A stretch of DNA of 64,000 bases. Source: Ricinus communis (Eukaryota > Streptophyta > Magnoliopsida > Malpighiales > Euphorbiaceae). Below, one piece after another: positions 13,694 to 25,200 of this stretch. Position numbers and translations under genes: made by a program. The stretch's first letter is position 1; each line of letters begins with the position of its first letter. Location of the stretch: contig NC_063256.1 of NCBI RefSeq assembly GCF_019578655.1, positions 4,464,001 through 4,528,000 on the forward strand. The letters are read 5' to 3'. The notes under the pieces were generated by a model. It was not told the origin of the DNA. It worked only from the letters and a program-made list of their open reading frames with translations, and made no database searches.

Positions 13694-13706
13694 GGCTCTG
13701 ATACCA
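13694..13706 (-). other. Primer binding site
   Basis: Read on the minus strand this is TGGTATCAGAGCC, the usual plant copia site complementary to initiator tRNA-Met. It sits next to the 5' LTR. Confidence 0.9.
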
Positions 13707-14361
13707 CTTGTTGTTTTTGTCTTTCAATAACAAATAAGAGAAATGCAATTGGGTAATCAACCAATAAAAATAGATAAATGAGCATCGTACCGATTGGTAC
13801 CAAAGGTTCAATGTTCAAGTGCACAAGCCAAAATAAATCAACAATTAAGCACAATCACACAAGAGACACCAGATTTACGTGGAAAAACCCTCTCAACTTG
13901 GAGGCTAAAAAACCACGAGGCACACCAGCAAGCTTTCACTATACCAACAAAATGGGTACAATTGTTCTTCTCGAGTTTTGACCCTAAACTTGAGGTATAT
14001 ACTTGCTAATATAGAGATAATACAAGAGATAAACACATTACGAAAATACCCACTTCAAAATCCTAATTTTATCCAAATCAAAGCAAATCCTAGATTTGAG
14101 AAAACTAAGAAATACTCTTCTTACCAACTGGGAGAGACTCAATCAAGGCAATGAGATCAAAGAGATCGTCTTTCTCTTCGTTTTCTTATTCTTCACCACC
14201 TTCTATTTCTCTCTCCTTCTCCTTCTCCTTCTCTCTCTCTTTCTTTCTCTCTTTTTCTTTTTTTTTTCTGGCCCCATTGCATACCCACACGCTGGGAAAA
14301 AAGGGAAGGGGTTTTGTTCTTTTTTTTTGGGGGCTGGACCCTACGAGGCCCAACACCAACA
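13706..14361 (-). repeat. 5' LTR of the copia element (right on the + strand)
   Basis: Matches 8979-9620 throughout. The inner edge is uncertain by about 3 bp because of a TTG repeat (13706 or 13709). The outer end CCAACA is at 14361, followed by the ATATA duplication. Confidence 0.9.
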
Positions 14362-14366
14362 ATATA
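14362..14366. repeat. Target-site duplication (right) of the copia element
   Basis: ATATA directly after the right LTR, matching 8974-8978. Confidence 0.8.
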
Positions 14367-14811
14367 ACCTCTTCAAACTGTTTTTATTGTTAATATCTTT
14401 TTTCTTTTAAATTTTTTATATGTAGATTAATCCACGAGAATAATGTTTGTTTCAATTTATTTATCAATAGTTTCTAAGAATAGATTTTGTTATTAAAAGA
14501 AAACAAAGAGAGACTGCCAGATTATAAAAAGGAGAAAAAAGAAAATTAAAATTGAAGAAAAAGGAAAATTGTCGCAAGGGTATAACATTAAAAACAAAAA
14601 AAATAATAAGAGTGGCAAATGCTAAGTAGGGAGTGCAAATATCATTTCTCAAAAAATTGTATGGAGAGTGTAAATCATTTTATGATGCAATATTAAGCTC
14701 TAATAAAAAATAATAAATATAAAAGCATCCGTGCGATATTGATCCAAAAGCTAGAAGAAGATTAAAAATGCGATATTGATCCAAAAGCTAGAAGAAGATT
14801 AAAAATAAGAT
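14367..14811. repeat. Intergenic DNA with a 37-bp tandem duplication
   Basis: No gene seen. Units 14733-14769 and 14770-14806 are identical 37-mers beginning GCGATATTGATCC. The second ends just before the inverted-repeat element at 14812. Confidence 0.8.
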
Positions 14812-16080
14812 TGCAAATGAGCTGAGCCGTTTGCGAGCTACTCAGAGTTCGACTCAATAAAAGCTCATTCGAATTCGTTCGTTAGGATAAATGAGCCGAA
14901 CTCGAGCTTCATTTTCGAGCTCATTTAGTAAATAAGCCAAGCTCGAGCTTAGTAGTACTCGGCTTGTCTAAGCTCGCGAGCAAGCTCGTGAATTAGTTCA
15001 ATAAATAAATAAATAATTAAAAAGATAATATATTGTAATTGAATAAATAAATAAATAGACCATAAAAACTCAACTTTTATTACATTACAATAATAATATA
15101 TACCAACAAATTAAGTTTTAAATGTAAATTCTCTAATTGAGTAATTTTAGTGTTACTTAATCAAGTGTTAGTTTAATAACATTATCAATTAAGTTAGTAT
15201 TTGATTATGTACATTTAATTATTATTAATGTCTTATCAATTTATTTTTATCCTAAATTAATTGAAGTAAAATAATAAAATAAAAATTATGTATAAAAATA
15301 ATGTAATGTTAATGTATGATATATGTAACTTAAATCAACCTAAACTACATTATCTTACTACAAAATTACGTAGTTTTAATGTTGAATGAAGAAGCATATA
15401 TATTTAAATGCTTAAAGATATTTGAAAATTATGGTTTATGCATTTGTAAATTAACGAGGCATAAGTAATATTTTTACAATATACTTAATGTGAAGCATAT
15501 AAATAGAATAAAAACTATTATATATTATCATTTTAGTATTTTTTACGAATTGCAGTTATCTTTAGCGTTTTTTATAAAAATAATATTGTATTATTTTTGG
15601 CGTTTTTAGAAATTTCAGATCATTTTAGGTTGCATTATATTATTTTTGTGCTGTGACATGTCGTTTTCTAATTTTATTTGTTGTATTTATAGAGTTTGTT
15701 GAACTCTTTATTTTTTATCAAGAATTTGATTTAATTATTTTAGTTTTTGAATTTATATGCATATTTTACTTTTGTATATAATTTATTTATGATTGCAAAA
15801 CTTAATCAGCTTAAAATAGAGTCGAGTTGAAACTTTATTTTTTATATAAATACCGAGCTAATAACGAGCCGAGTTCGAATTCAGCTCGTTTATATATTGT
15901 ATCGAACTAATTACGAGCCAAACTCGAGCATATAAAAATTATAATTAACTGAACTCAAGCATATAAAAATTATAGCGAGTCGAGCTCGAGCTCTAAAATA
16001 CAAAACATTAGCGAGCTAGTCAAATTTCTGCAAGCTGAACTTGTACATTGAAAAACTCGAATTCGCTCGGGTCGTTTGCA
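14812..16080. mobile_element. GAGCTCG-rich inverted-repeat element, non-coding
   Basis: About 1.27 kb. The outer 150-250 bp on each side are rich in GAGCTCG, CTCGAG and GAGCCGA words in inverted orientation, with an AT-rich centre. The ends are TGCAAATGA and TCGTTTGCA, an imperfect 9-bp terminal inverted repeat. The remaining arms pair only partly. It looks like a non-autonomous DNA transposon common in plants. I could not fix the superfamily or find a target duplication. Confidence 0.55.
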
Positions 16081-16407
16081 CCCGTAATTAAGAAAGAATA
16101 TTGTAGGAAGGCTTCTTCTGCATCTGGTGGAAAAAAGCAAAATTTGGAGCAACAGCTTACATCACTTTGTTTCCACATTCATTGAATGATAAATTATGCT
16201 GGAATTTTTCTTTCTTAGTACCCTTTTTATCTGAAGAAATTATCAACGAAGCGGCCAATGAGTTAGTAGTTTGAATCAGTCAAATATAATCTATTATTAT
16301 TCTATTGGATTGTGATAATGTACATTATAAAGGCGGGAATTATACAGAATCTGAGAAAAGGAGAAATAAATGAGAACTTGTAGAATAATAAAAACAAAGA
16401 GAATAGG

Positions 16408-16665
16408 TCCATTCCATTCCATAGTGACTAATAACTGACCATGAATTGGTTTCAGTGCTCTATCTTGTCAAAAGTGCAGCACCACTTGTTTAATTTATTT
16501 ATTATAATACTAATCTCAAATTAATCTAACTTATTAAAAATATAATTCTTATTGATTAAACAAATTAGAGAAAGATTAGTTTTGCAATTGAAATCAGTAG
16601 GTTGAATGTGAATACAGAATCCACGTGGAAAGAATTTCAATCCAAAGCATCAAGAATTTTCTAAA
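16408..16665. repeat. Diverged local duplication, copy 1
   Basis: Shares ordered blocks with 18203-18758: TCCATTCCAT, a GAATT(G/A)GTT block, a TATCTTGTCAAAA-like block, and a 26-bp identical block at 16598-16623 containing GGTTGAATGTGAATACAGAA. This is followed by GGAAAGAATTT and AAGCATCAAG. Confidence 0.65.
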
Positions 16666-18202
16666 GAGTTTGTAACTTGTGAGAACTAAAAAAAAAAAAA
16701 AAGTCTTCTTACACTAATACTGTTGATTATTAGTAATAAAATAAAATAAAATATTATGAGACCTGATAAAAATATATGCAAGATTTTTTTGAAAAAAATA
16801 TCAGATAATTATATGATAAAAAATTAATCTATTATTTTTATATCGAACTTAAATGATGAAATTTCTAAAAGGAATTATTGGTATTACCTTTCGCTGTGAG
16901 GAGGCTATAAGTTTAGACGACGTGCCCGAACATCGTTAATTAAAGCCCTCCGCAGGTGCATCAGAAAGACCAGATTGGGTCGAGTCCTTCAGAAACAGCA
17001 TATTCACATTTAGATGCGGGAGTGGAATTGGTGCAAACCCAATTTATTGTCCTTGCCTATGTGCCGCTGACCACAATAACATTTCCCTTCTTTTCTTTTC
17101 CTAAAAAACTCCATTTGAATTTGTGAGAATTTGATATGGACCACCGAGGGAAGTAAATTAATAAACTGGTCCGGTATATTATTTGACTATGTCTATTCTT
17201 AAACATAAATAAATAAAAACAGTAATGAAAACGTGTGACATGGTCATTCTGTTCAAGATTATTCCAGAGGTCATTGACCTAAGCGAGAATGCCATGTCGG
17301 TACTTTGATTGAGAAACCCAACCCATTCAGGACGGGAGGGGTATTTACCTTACACTCTTGGGTGTGGGACCCACCTGTCGCAGAAAATTCTTTTCCTCAG
17401 GATTGTGTCTTACAAACAATCCCATCCTTCCCACTTGTTAGTTGTTTGTTTGGATAATTTTTTAGGTAATCTGTTTTATAATTTTTTTGGATTTGTAGTA
17501 ATTTTATCATCTGATCTAAAAAAAAAAAAATTAACATCAAACTTTATGAATTTTATAAATCCTTTATCATCTTCTAGGGTTTTTGAAAATCTATATCTCC
17601 CTGATCAAATGAAAAGAAAAGAAAAGAATTGTCTCATAAGAGAAAAAAAAAAGAATTGTGTAACATATTACTATTCTAAAATTACATATACTAATAAATT
17701 TATATTTTAAAATAATTAATATATTTATTTATGATAAATACTCAGAGTAAAATTGAATTTACTCACTAAATTCACACAATTTTAATAATTAATCAAAACA
17801 TGATCTTAAAAATCTGACTCTTATAAATTTTAGAATTTTAATTTTAATGACAAACATATAACATTTATTAAATTACGATGGATTCCATTTCATGAATTTA
17901 TTAGAAAAAAAAAACTATAGATTTTATTCCATCATTAAGAAACAAATAAATTCCAACACCACTATATAATTCAATTTATGTTAAGAATTGATACAAGAGT
18001 CACTTTCCCCTCCTTACATATGACAAGTATGATGTTCATTACACAGTGTACTTGCCTCAGTTCCACATTGTAAAAAGAAGATATTCAAAATACATATTTT
18101 ATTGATAAAAAGAACGTTGCAACAAAATATATTATTAAGATTTGAATATGTAAAAAATCGCTGCGGCAGCTGTACAAAAAAAAAAAAGAAGCAGAGACTA
18201 GA

Positions 18203-18758
18203 AGTCCATTCCATCATGATTATGAATTAGTTAAGGTGCTCTCACACTCATTAGTGCCATGTCATGTCAAAACTGCCATTGCCGGCGGAATTTATTCACG
18301 CTTCAAAATTCACTTTTATGAGATAGTCTTTAATTAAAATTTCAAATATATAATTGAATTAAAAAAATTCAGTAATTTATTATTCATAATAATCATATTC
18401 AATACTATTCTATATATATAAATAAATTATTTTATTATTATATTGATCTCAAATTTATTTGAATATAATTTTTGTTGATTAAATAAATAAAAAAATTTAA
18501 AGCCATTTGAGATTTAACTTAAATAGCAAGAATAATTTTTTAAAAAAATTTAAAATTTAAATTTTATTTTTACAGTGAATAACTATTTTTTATTATGTAG
18601 TATATAAACGAATCGATTTTTTATAAATAAGAAAAGTAATTTGAAATGGAGCTTAATTCAGGTTTGGATGAACTAGAGCTAACTGTGTCAATAGGTTGAA
18701 TGTGAATACAGAATCCAAATGGAAAGAATTTTGGTCAAAAAGCATCAAGGATTTTTTA
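18203..18758. repeat. Diverged local duplication, copy 2
   Basis: Counterpart of 16408-16665, with the identical 26-bp block at 18692-18717. It is longer because of about 300 bp of extra AT-rich DNA between the shared blocks. Direct orientation, about 2.1 kb away. Confidence 0.65.
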
Positions 18759-21700
18759 ATCTATGATTCGATTTATTTATATATAAAAAAAAGGAATTAA
18801 CATTCAACACCACTCGTGTCTTACCCATTTCCTCAGTGCGTGAGCGCTTTTCTTTAAGAGCAGTGCTATGAAGATTAATTAAATACTACTTGTGATTTTT
18901 AAAATGTTTTATCGTTTTTAAAATAAAATATTATATAAATGAATAGATAAACAAATAAATTGGACGTAATAAATTAATGACAATTAACCATTTTTTTATT
19001 GCGAGGTTTTCTTTTTTTCCAAAATAACTTTTTAGCCTTTTGGGTAAACTTGTTATAAACAAATGATAAAGAAATGGCAAGGGGGACGCAGAGAGGGAAT
19101 GCCATTTGGGACCCAATTTGCCCAATTGACGTGGGTTGCTGACCAGGTATGACGTTGCTATTTCATGCCCAAAATGTCCTCACATCTAGTTTTTCTCTCA
19201 ATTACATATATGGGCTTTTTATATTTTGCGGATTGTGTAATTGGATTCTAAAATTTCATTTTAGATTGATTGGAAATTATTTTGGATTTTGTTATTTTTT
19301 ATTCCCCATCATTCATAATTTGACACTCCTAAAGCACAACTTCTGAAAAACATATTCAAGATAATTATTTTTTATTCACTATCGCTATTAAAATTTTTAT
19401 AAAAATCACCTACTTAACATATAAATATTATATATTTTTTATCAATTTCTTCATAATAACTCAACATAGTCAATTTCAAACTCGAATTAATAATTTTTTT
19501 AGTAAAGAAATTTACAGTTTGAGATGCTATTGTATAGGTTAGAGTATGTTTGATTAATTTAATAATTATTTGTATTGAATAAGTTTTTTCGAAAAGTAAG
19601 ATCGTAATTATTTATTTTGATAAAAATCACAAACAAACTAAAAGAAATCAATTAATGGATAAGAGAAATAGTGTGAAAGAGAAAGGAATTTTGAAGAGAT
19701 TAATGTTTGAACTATTTTAGGAATTGGAAGTTAGATTGTATAAAACTGAAACAATTAGAGAGAGAGATCGAGGAAGGATTTAGTGGCATTCAGCTACTTT
19801 TCTTATTCATATTATTATGGATTGAGCTCCCTGGGTTTAGTAATTTGTAGTTTAAAATTAGAAGCTTGGTGTACAGAGATAGAGAGCAATTCCTACTGAT
19901 AAAGCAATTGAGTTTGAAAGGTCTGTGGTGGTGGGGAAGATCAAAATTAGAAAAGCAGTCGGGAAAAGGTCGTGGGTGGTGGTGGCGGTGGTTAGGAGTG
20001 GACATAGTTGATATTGGTGTGGACGTGGTGGATATTATTAATATTTTCTACAAATTTATTATGCTGTTTGTAGTTATTAATAATATCAATATTATTATTA
20101 TATTCTAATTACCAAAACATTATATATAATGATATTAAAAATTAAAATGTTGAATTGAATTGAAATCTAATTTAAAATTCAATTATATATTTCCACAAAA
20201 TGTTGCATATGCAAGGTGTATATGGAATATCTTTATTATAATTATTATATGATTTTTTTTTTAATTTCAATAGTTTTTGAGCTTAGCATTAAAACTCAGA
20301 AATAGAGATCTTTTTTCCTCTCTTAAATAAACTTCAATTGCAGCCTGAATATATAATTTATCATTTCTCTATTTTAAAATCCATTTAGTTATTGGTTGAA
20401 AATAAAATGTAAATATAAAATAAAAATAATTATATTTGATTGAAAATATAATTAAAATTAAATTTATTTATTTTCGATATCAATAATAATATTTAACTTT
20501 TGTTAAAATATAATAAAATTAATTTATAATTATTATATATTTATATAAATAATAATTTTATATAAATGAAAAGTTATTATTTTATATTTTTAATATAATT
20601 AATTTAACTTGATTTTCAATGATAAATTTATCATTCCTTAAAAGAAAAGAAAGAACATGCCTAAGAAAAGGAGGGGAAGGGAGAGAATATGTGATTTCCT
20701 TTAATAGAGTGATCCATTCCGTCTTCGAATTATTCTTTTACGAATCAAACACTAACAATGAGAGTCATTTATTTTCATTTATATTCTCACTCATGAACCA
20801 AATGATTTCTCAATAATATTAGAATTTCTTCTAAATTATTTGTTGGTATTGGTTTATAGTTGAATTTCATTGCCAGTAAAAACAAAATAATTTTAAATGA
20901 GAATGATAAACAAAGTAAGAAATAATAATAAAAATGAAGAAAATAATATGGATAGAAAGATAAAGATTATATATCCTAAATTTGATGATGAAAATATAAA
21001 TTGAAGTGACCACACTCTAAATAAAAATTAAGTGACTTTTATGATATAAATTAAAATTAAGTGAATTAAAATTAAAATTAAGGAACTAAATTGAAACTAA
21101 ATGTATAGTTAAATAAGGACTGATATGATTATTCCATCTAATGATTGAATCATAACACATGATAATGACTACAGCGTATAACATATATCACACATGTGAT
21201 TTTTGTTATTAAGTCAACCAATATTGCTTGTTATCCAAACATTCACATACTCAAGAAAAAGAAATAAAGATATTTGAAGAGGAGTAAATTTGAAGTAAAA
21301 GTAATCCAATGGAAAAAGAGCACGAGCCGGAGATGGATTTTGCTTCTCCACTTCATTACTTGTCAAGTTTTGGCATTGCATGTTTCCACATTTTGACAGA
21401 GATGGATTACCTATTTTCACAATTCTTTTATCTCCAACTTATATTAATGTACTTACTGAGTTGCCCTTTTTTTGTTGAATAAAAAAAAATAAATTTCCAG
21501 AACTAAAATAATATGCAAACTTAACCATCTCATGATAATTCATAATCAAGATGAGATTAATCTCTGACAGAATTACTTAATATGTTATAATCTCTTAAAT
21601 TAAGAACACAAAATCATTTGTTTCTACATAAAGTTGGAGTAAAAATAAAAAACCCTTCAATAGGAATGGTAGTGGCAGCTAAATCCAAGAAATAAATGAT

Positions 21701-21824
21701 GAGGGTAGTTAAATTAAATGCTAGAAATCATATGAAGGACAATGAAGTAATTATGCAATTATGAACATTCAATATGATACGAGGGTTACGTAAGCTTTAA
21801 CATGTGAAATTAACTAACTCTATT

Positions 21825-21834
21825 TATATATAAA
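21825..21834 (+). promoter_or_regulatory. TATA box of the PBL kinase gene
   Basis: TATATATAAA about 440 bp before the ATG. It predicts a start near 21860 and a leader of about 400 nt with a strongly CT-rich second half (about 21985-22150). Confidence 0.6.
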
Positions 21835-22269
21835 AAAACCAAACCAAACATAAAAACAGTACTAACAAAAGGCGGAAGTGAGGGCAGTGCAGACGTCAGT
21901 CATAAGCGGAAGCCAAGATAAGTTCCCACGCGTTCGCCGTGTCTACATTCTCCACATTGCAAAACTCCAAAGAGAAACAGAAAAAAAAAAAAAAGAAAAT
22001 TCTCTTCCCCTGTTCTCTTCTCAGAAATTCTCTGCTTTTTCTTTTCTCAATTTCATTTTCCTCTTACTTCTCTTTTTTCTTTTCTTTCCCTTCACGACAT
22101 CACAGCTTTATAGCTTTCTTCCTTTCTTTGTTTCTTTCTTTTACTTGATACTGAAAAGCTCAATTTTTAATAGTGGTTATTGATAATAATCTTTAGTGGA
22201 AACTTGGAAAGATAACAAGAGGTTTAACATTGCGTGCCTGATTTGAAGAGGTAGTTTTGTTGTGCCCAT

Positions 22270-25200
22270 ATGGGAAACTGTTTAGATTCTTCTGCTGCCA
22301 AAGTGGATACAACTCAAGGTTCACATACTCCTTCTGGTAATAATTACTTTTGATTTTTGATCTTTAACTTGGTTCTAGCTTATCTTCTCTATGCTTCTCT
22401 CTAACGGATTTTGCTTTTTATTTATTTATTGGGTTATTGTTGTTTTTTCTTCGGATTGGCTTTTATGTCGCTCAACTGTTAGCTAGTTTTGTCTGATCGT
22501 TTGGGGCTCAGTTTGGTTATTTATAATCCAAATGTTTACATTTGATTTATGTAAAACAAAAAAATCTTTTATGAGGTTGCTTACATGGTAACTTCGTATT
22601 TTTATTTTGCGGGTCTTATATCTACTTAAATATTTCTAAAAATAGCATCTTTATTTTATTGAATTCCTGTGAAAGAGCTAAATTTCTTGAGATTTAGGGT
22701 TTGCAATAGGTTTGGTTGATGGATCTACACACTCTGTGTTTATGACATTTTTTAGGCTTTGCTAGTTATTACTATAAGGGCTTGTGTAAATGGTTAGTAC
22801 ATATTTCAGTTTCTGCATTCAGTTAATCAATTAACATTACACTCCATGATTAGCACTTAAAAATACTTTATGGCTGCATTCAACTTAACAGTTGTGGTTG
22901 TTCACATCTGGATGATATATAGGAACTGTTCATATTGGGGAAAAAGAAAAAAAAAAAAAAAGAACAGATATTTTCCTGGCTAAAGTTGAAGTTTTCCATG
23001 AGAGCTCAACTTATATCTGGCATCACAGTGTGGATGCACCATTAATCCATGCACAGGAATATAGTTTAGTTGGTGTGTATCATCAAAGACACATTGGTTG
23101 ATAGAAAAATGGCTTCCTGCATATTGTAGGCCAGTCTTTAGTCATAAAGGCTTTTGTGAGTTTTGAATGGGTTGGGTTTGGCTTGGAACGTAGGATATCA
23201 CAAAGTTATTTGTGAATCTGAGAATAATCCAGTAGCTATCCTGCTAAACTCAAACGATTTGATGATCATTGCAAATTTGAACTTGATCAGAGCCATCAAG
23301 GGTATGTTGAGTACAGATTGGATGGTTGAGATTAGATATATTTATAGAGAAGAAAAAACAGCTGCTGATGCTCTGGCTAGTCTTGCCTATTCTTTCAATG
23401 TTTCCAAACAATGCTCAAGGAAGTTCCTAGAGGGTTGCTGCAAGTGTTTCTTAATGATATTTGTGGTGCTGCTACTTCCAGATTTGTTCCTTGTCAGCCT
23501 GGGTGGCTCTTTAGCCCTTTCTTGTACCAAAAAAAAAATAAAAAAATTAAGACCACTGATTAGCTGATAAGCATCTGGAGGATGAGATTCAAACATTGAT
23601 ATTCAGATCTTATTTTTGTAGAGTTTAGGTTACTAATGTAATCACTAAAATTGGGCATTCATTTTTCTCTTGCTTGCATTAGGAGCCTCAAGAATTTCCA
23701 GCAGAACCAGCCGTTCTTCAGTTCCTTCTAGTCTGACTATCCCATCTTACAGTGAAAGGAGCAGTTCTGAGTGTCTTCCTACACCAAGGACTGAAGGTGA
23801 AATATTGTCATCCCCAAATTTAAAAGCATTCTGTTTTAACGAACTAAAGAATGCCACCAGAAATTTTCGTCCCGATAGTCTGCTGGGTGAAGGTGGGTTT
23901 GGTTATGTTTTCAAAGGTTGGATTGATGAGCACACATTGAGCGCTGCAAGGCCTGGTTCAGGAATGGTTGTGGCAGTCAAGAAGCTTAAACCTGAGGGTT
24001 TCCAGGGCCACAAGGAGTGGTTGGTATGTTATTTTTCCTTTTTGGAAGTTATTCATGTAATTGTCCTAATTGTTCTTTGCTTATTTACTGATAGCTAGCT
24101 GATTTCAGACAGAAGTTAGGTATCTTGGCCAGCTTCATCATCCAAATCTGGTCAAACTGATTGGTTACTGCTTGGAGGGTGAGAACCGGCTATTGGTCTA
24201 TGAGTTTATGCCGAAAGGGAGCTTGGAGAATCATCTGTTCAGAAGTAAGTAATGCATTCCAGTGAGTTGACGTAAAATTTTTGTTGGCAGTTTCCTTCCC
24301 ATTGTATATTGACAATTCTAGGTTATTTGATCATCATGTTCTTGCCTAGGAAGAAAGATATTGGAAATTCAAGACCATTTTCATGACACTGTTTGCGTCC
24401 TTTAGTGCTATAAACTCAGTTTTTCTTCGTCTCTTCCCCTCTAAATATAATGTTTATTGTTTCCTTGTTTTCTTTTCCATCTTAGACATATCTTCCGGCA
24501 ATGATCAGCCAATATGGTTCGAGAACGGTGTATTCTTCTAGATATAAGCCTGCATCTTCAATGCAAAGTTGATATTTCTCCTCATTTTCCCACCATATAT
24601 TTTTGTGTTTCCACTATTACTGCTTCTTTTTAGTTGTCCAATATAATTTAGGCAAAAGAGGCAGCTGATCTTGCCTAGGGCTAATGCCATGTTAGCATTT
24701 AGCAAAGATGGTGAATGGCAGCTTGTAATTTCCAGAGTTGCCAGGACAGCGTCCTTACTTGAATAACAATCATCAGTATCCCCAAATTTTCCATAAGGTC
24801 AATCTCTTGTTTCCTTATTGTTTTGAGTGTCTAAGGATGCTAACTGTCACTTTACATGGATCACAAGTTAAATTTTAAATAAGCATTGAATGGACGTAGA
24901 ATTGGATGAATACTTATATCCTTAGTGATTTTAAAACAATAGATGGTTAAGTTCCATGTATGAAATTGTGGAGGATGTCCTGAAAGACTCAGAAAGGAAC
25001 AAATATTGGTTGGTGCAAATTTATTTTAATATTAATCCAAATAATTGTTTCTTATCTTTATATTTGTCGTAAAGCTAGGAGACATGCTAATTTTTGTGAG
25101 ATAAGTACTTGGGTCCTTGTGAACATACAATTAAAGAGCTTTTACTCGATCATGTCTTATCGGCATAAGCAGGCTTGCAAATGAAGTATCTGGAATTCAT

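Larger units (their letters stand above)
8979..14361 (-). mobile_element. Full-length, non-coding-competent Ty1/copia LTR retrotransposon (TNT1-like)
   Basis: A 5.4-kb element read on the minus strand. It has two LTRs (8979-9620 and about 13706-14361), a tRNA-Met-type primer binding site, a polypurine tract, a 5-bp ATATA target duplication, and gag, protease, integrase, reverse transcriptase and RNase H in copia order. The LTRs differ at roughly 4-6% of sites by eye plus small indels, so the insertion is not recent but is structurally intact. The coding frame carries six in-frame stops and two frameshifts, so it is non-autonomous now. Confidence 0.95.
16081..21820. other. Gene-poor AT-rich region
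   Basis: No protein domain was recognised in any frame across 5.7 kb. It holds a diverged local duplication (16408-16665 versus 18203-18758), a block at 17005-17160 related to 6600-6720, and poly-A/T runs. Open frames such as 17309-17710 and 19866-20108 have low-complexity composition and no homologue that I recognise. Confidence 0.6.

Noticed and set aside
10711..13730. Plus-strand frames within the copia body
   Set aside because: Antisense shadows of gag-pol. The real domains are all on the minus strand.
17309..17710. 133-aa plus-strand frame
   Set aside because: Lys/Phe-rich, no domain, AT-rich setting; no support for a gene.
21878..22183. 101-aa frame upstream of the PBL kinase
   Set aside because: It opens with GTG rather than ATG and runs through the CT-rich leader. 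Probably not translated.
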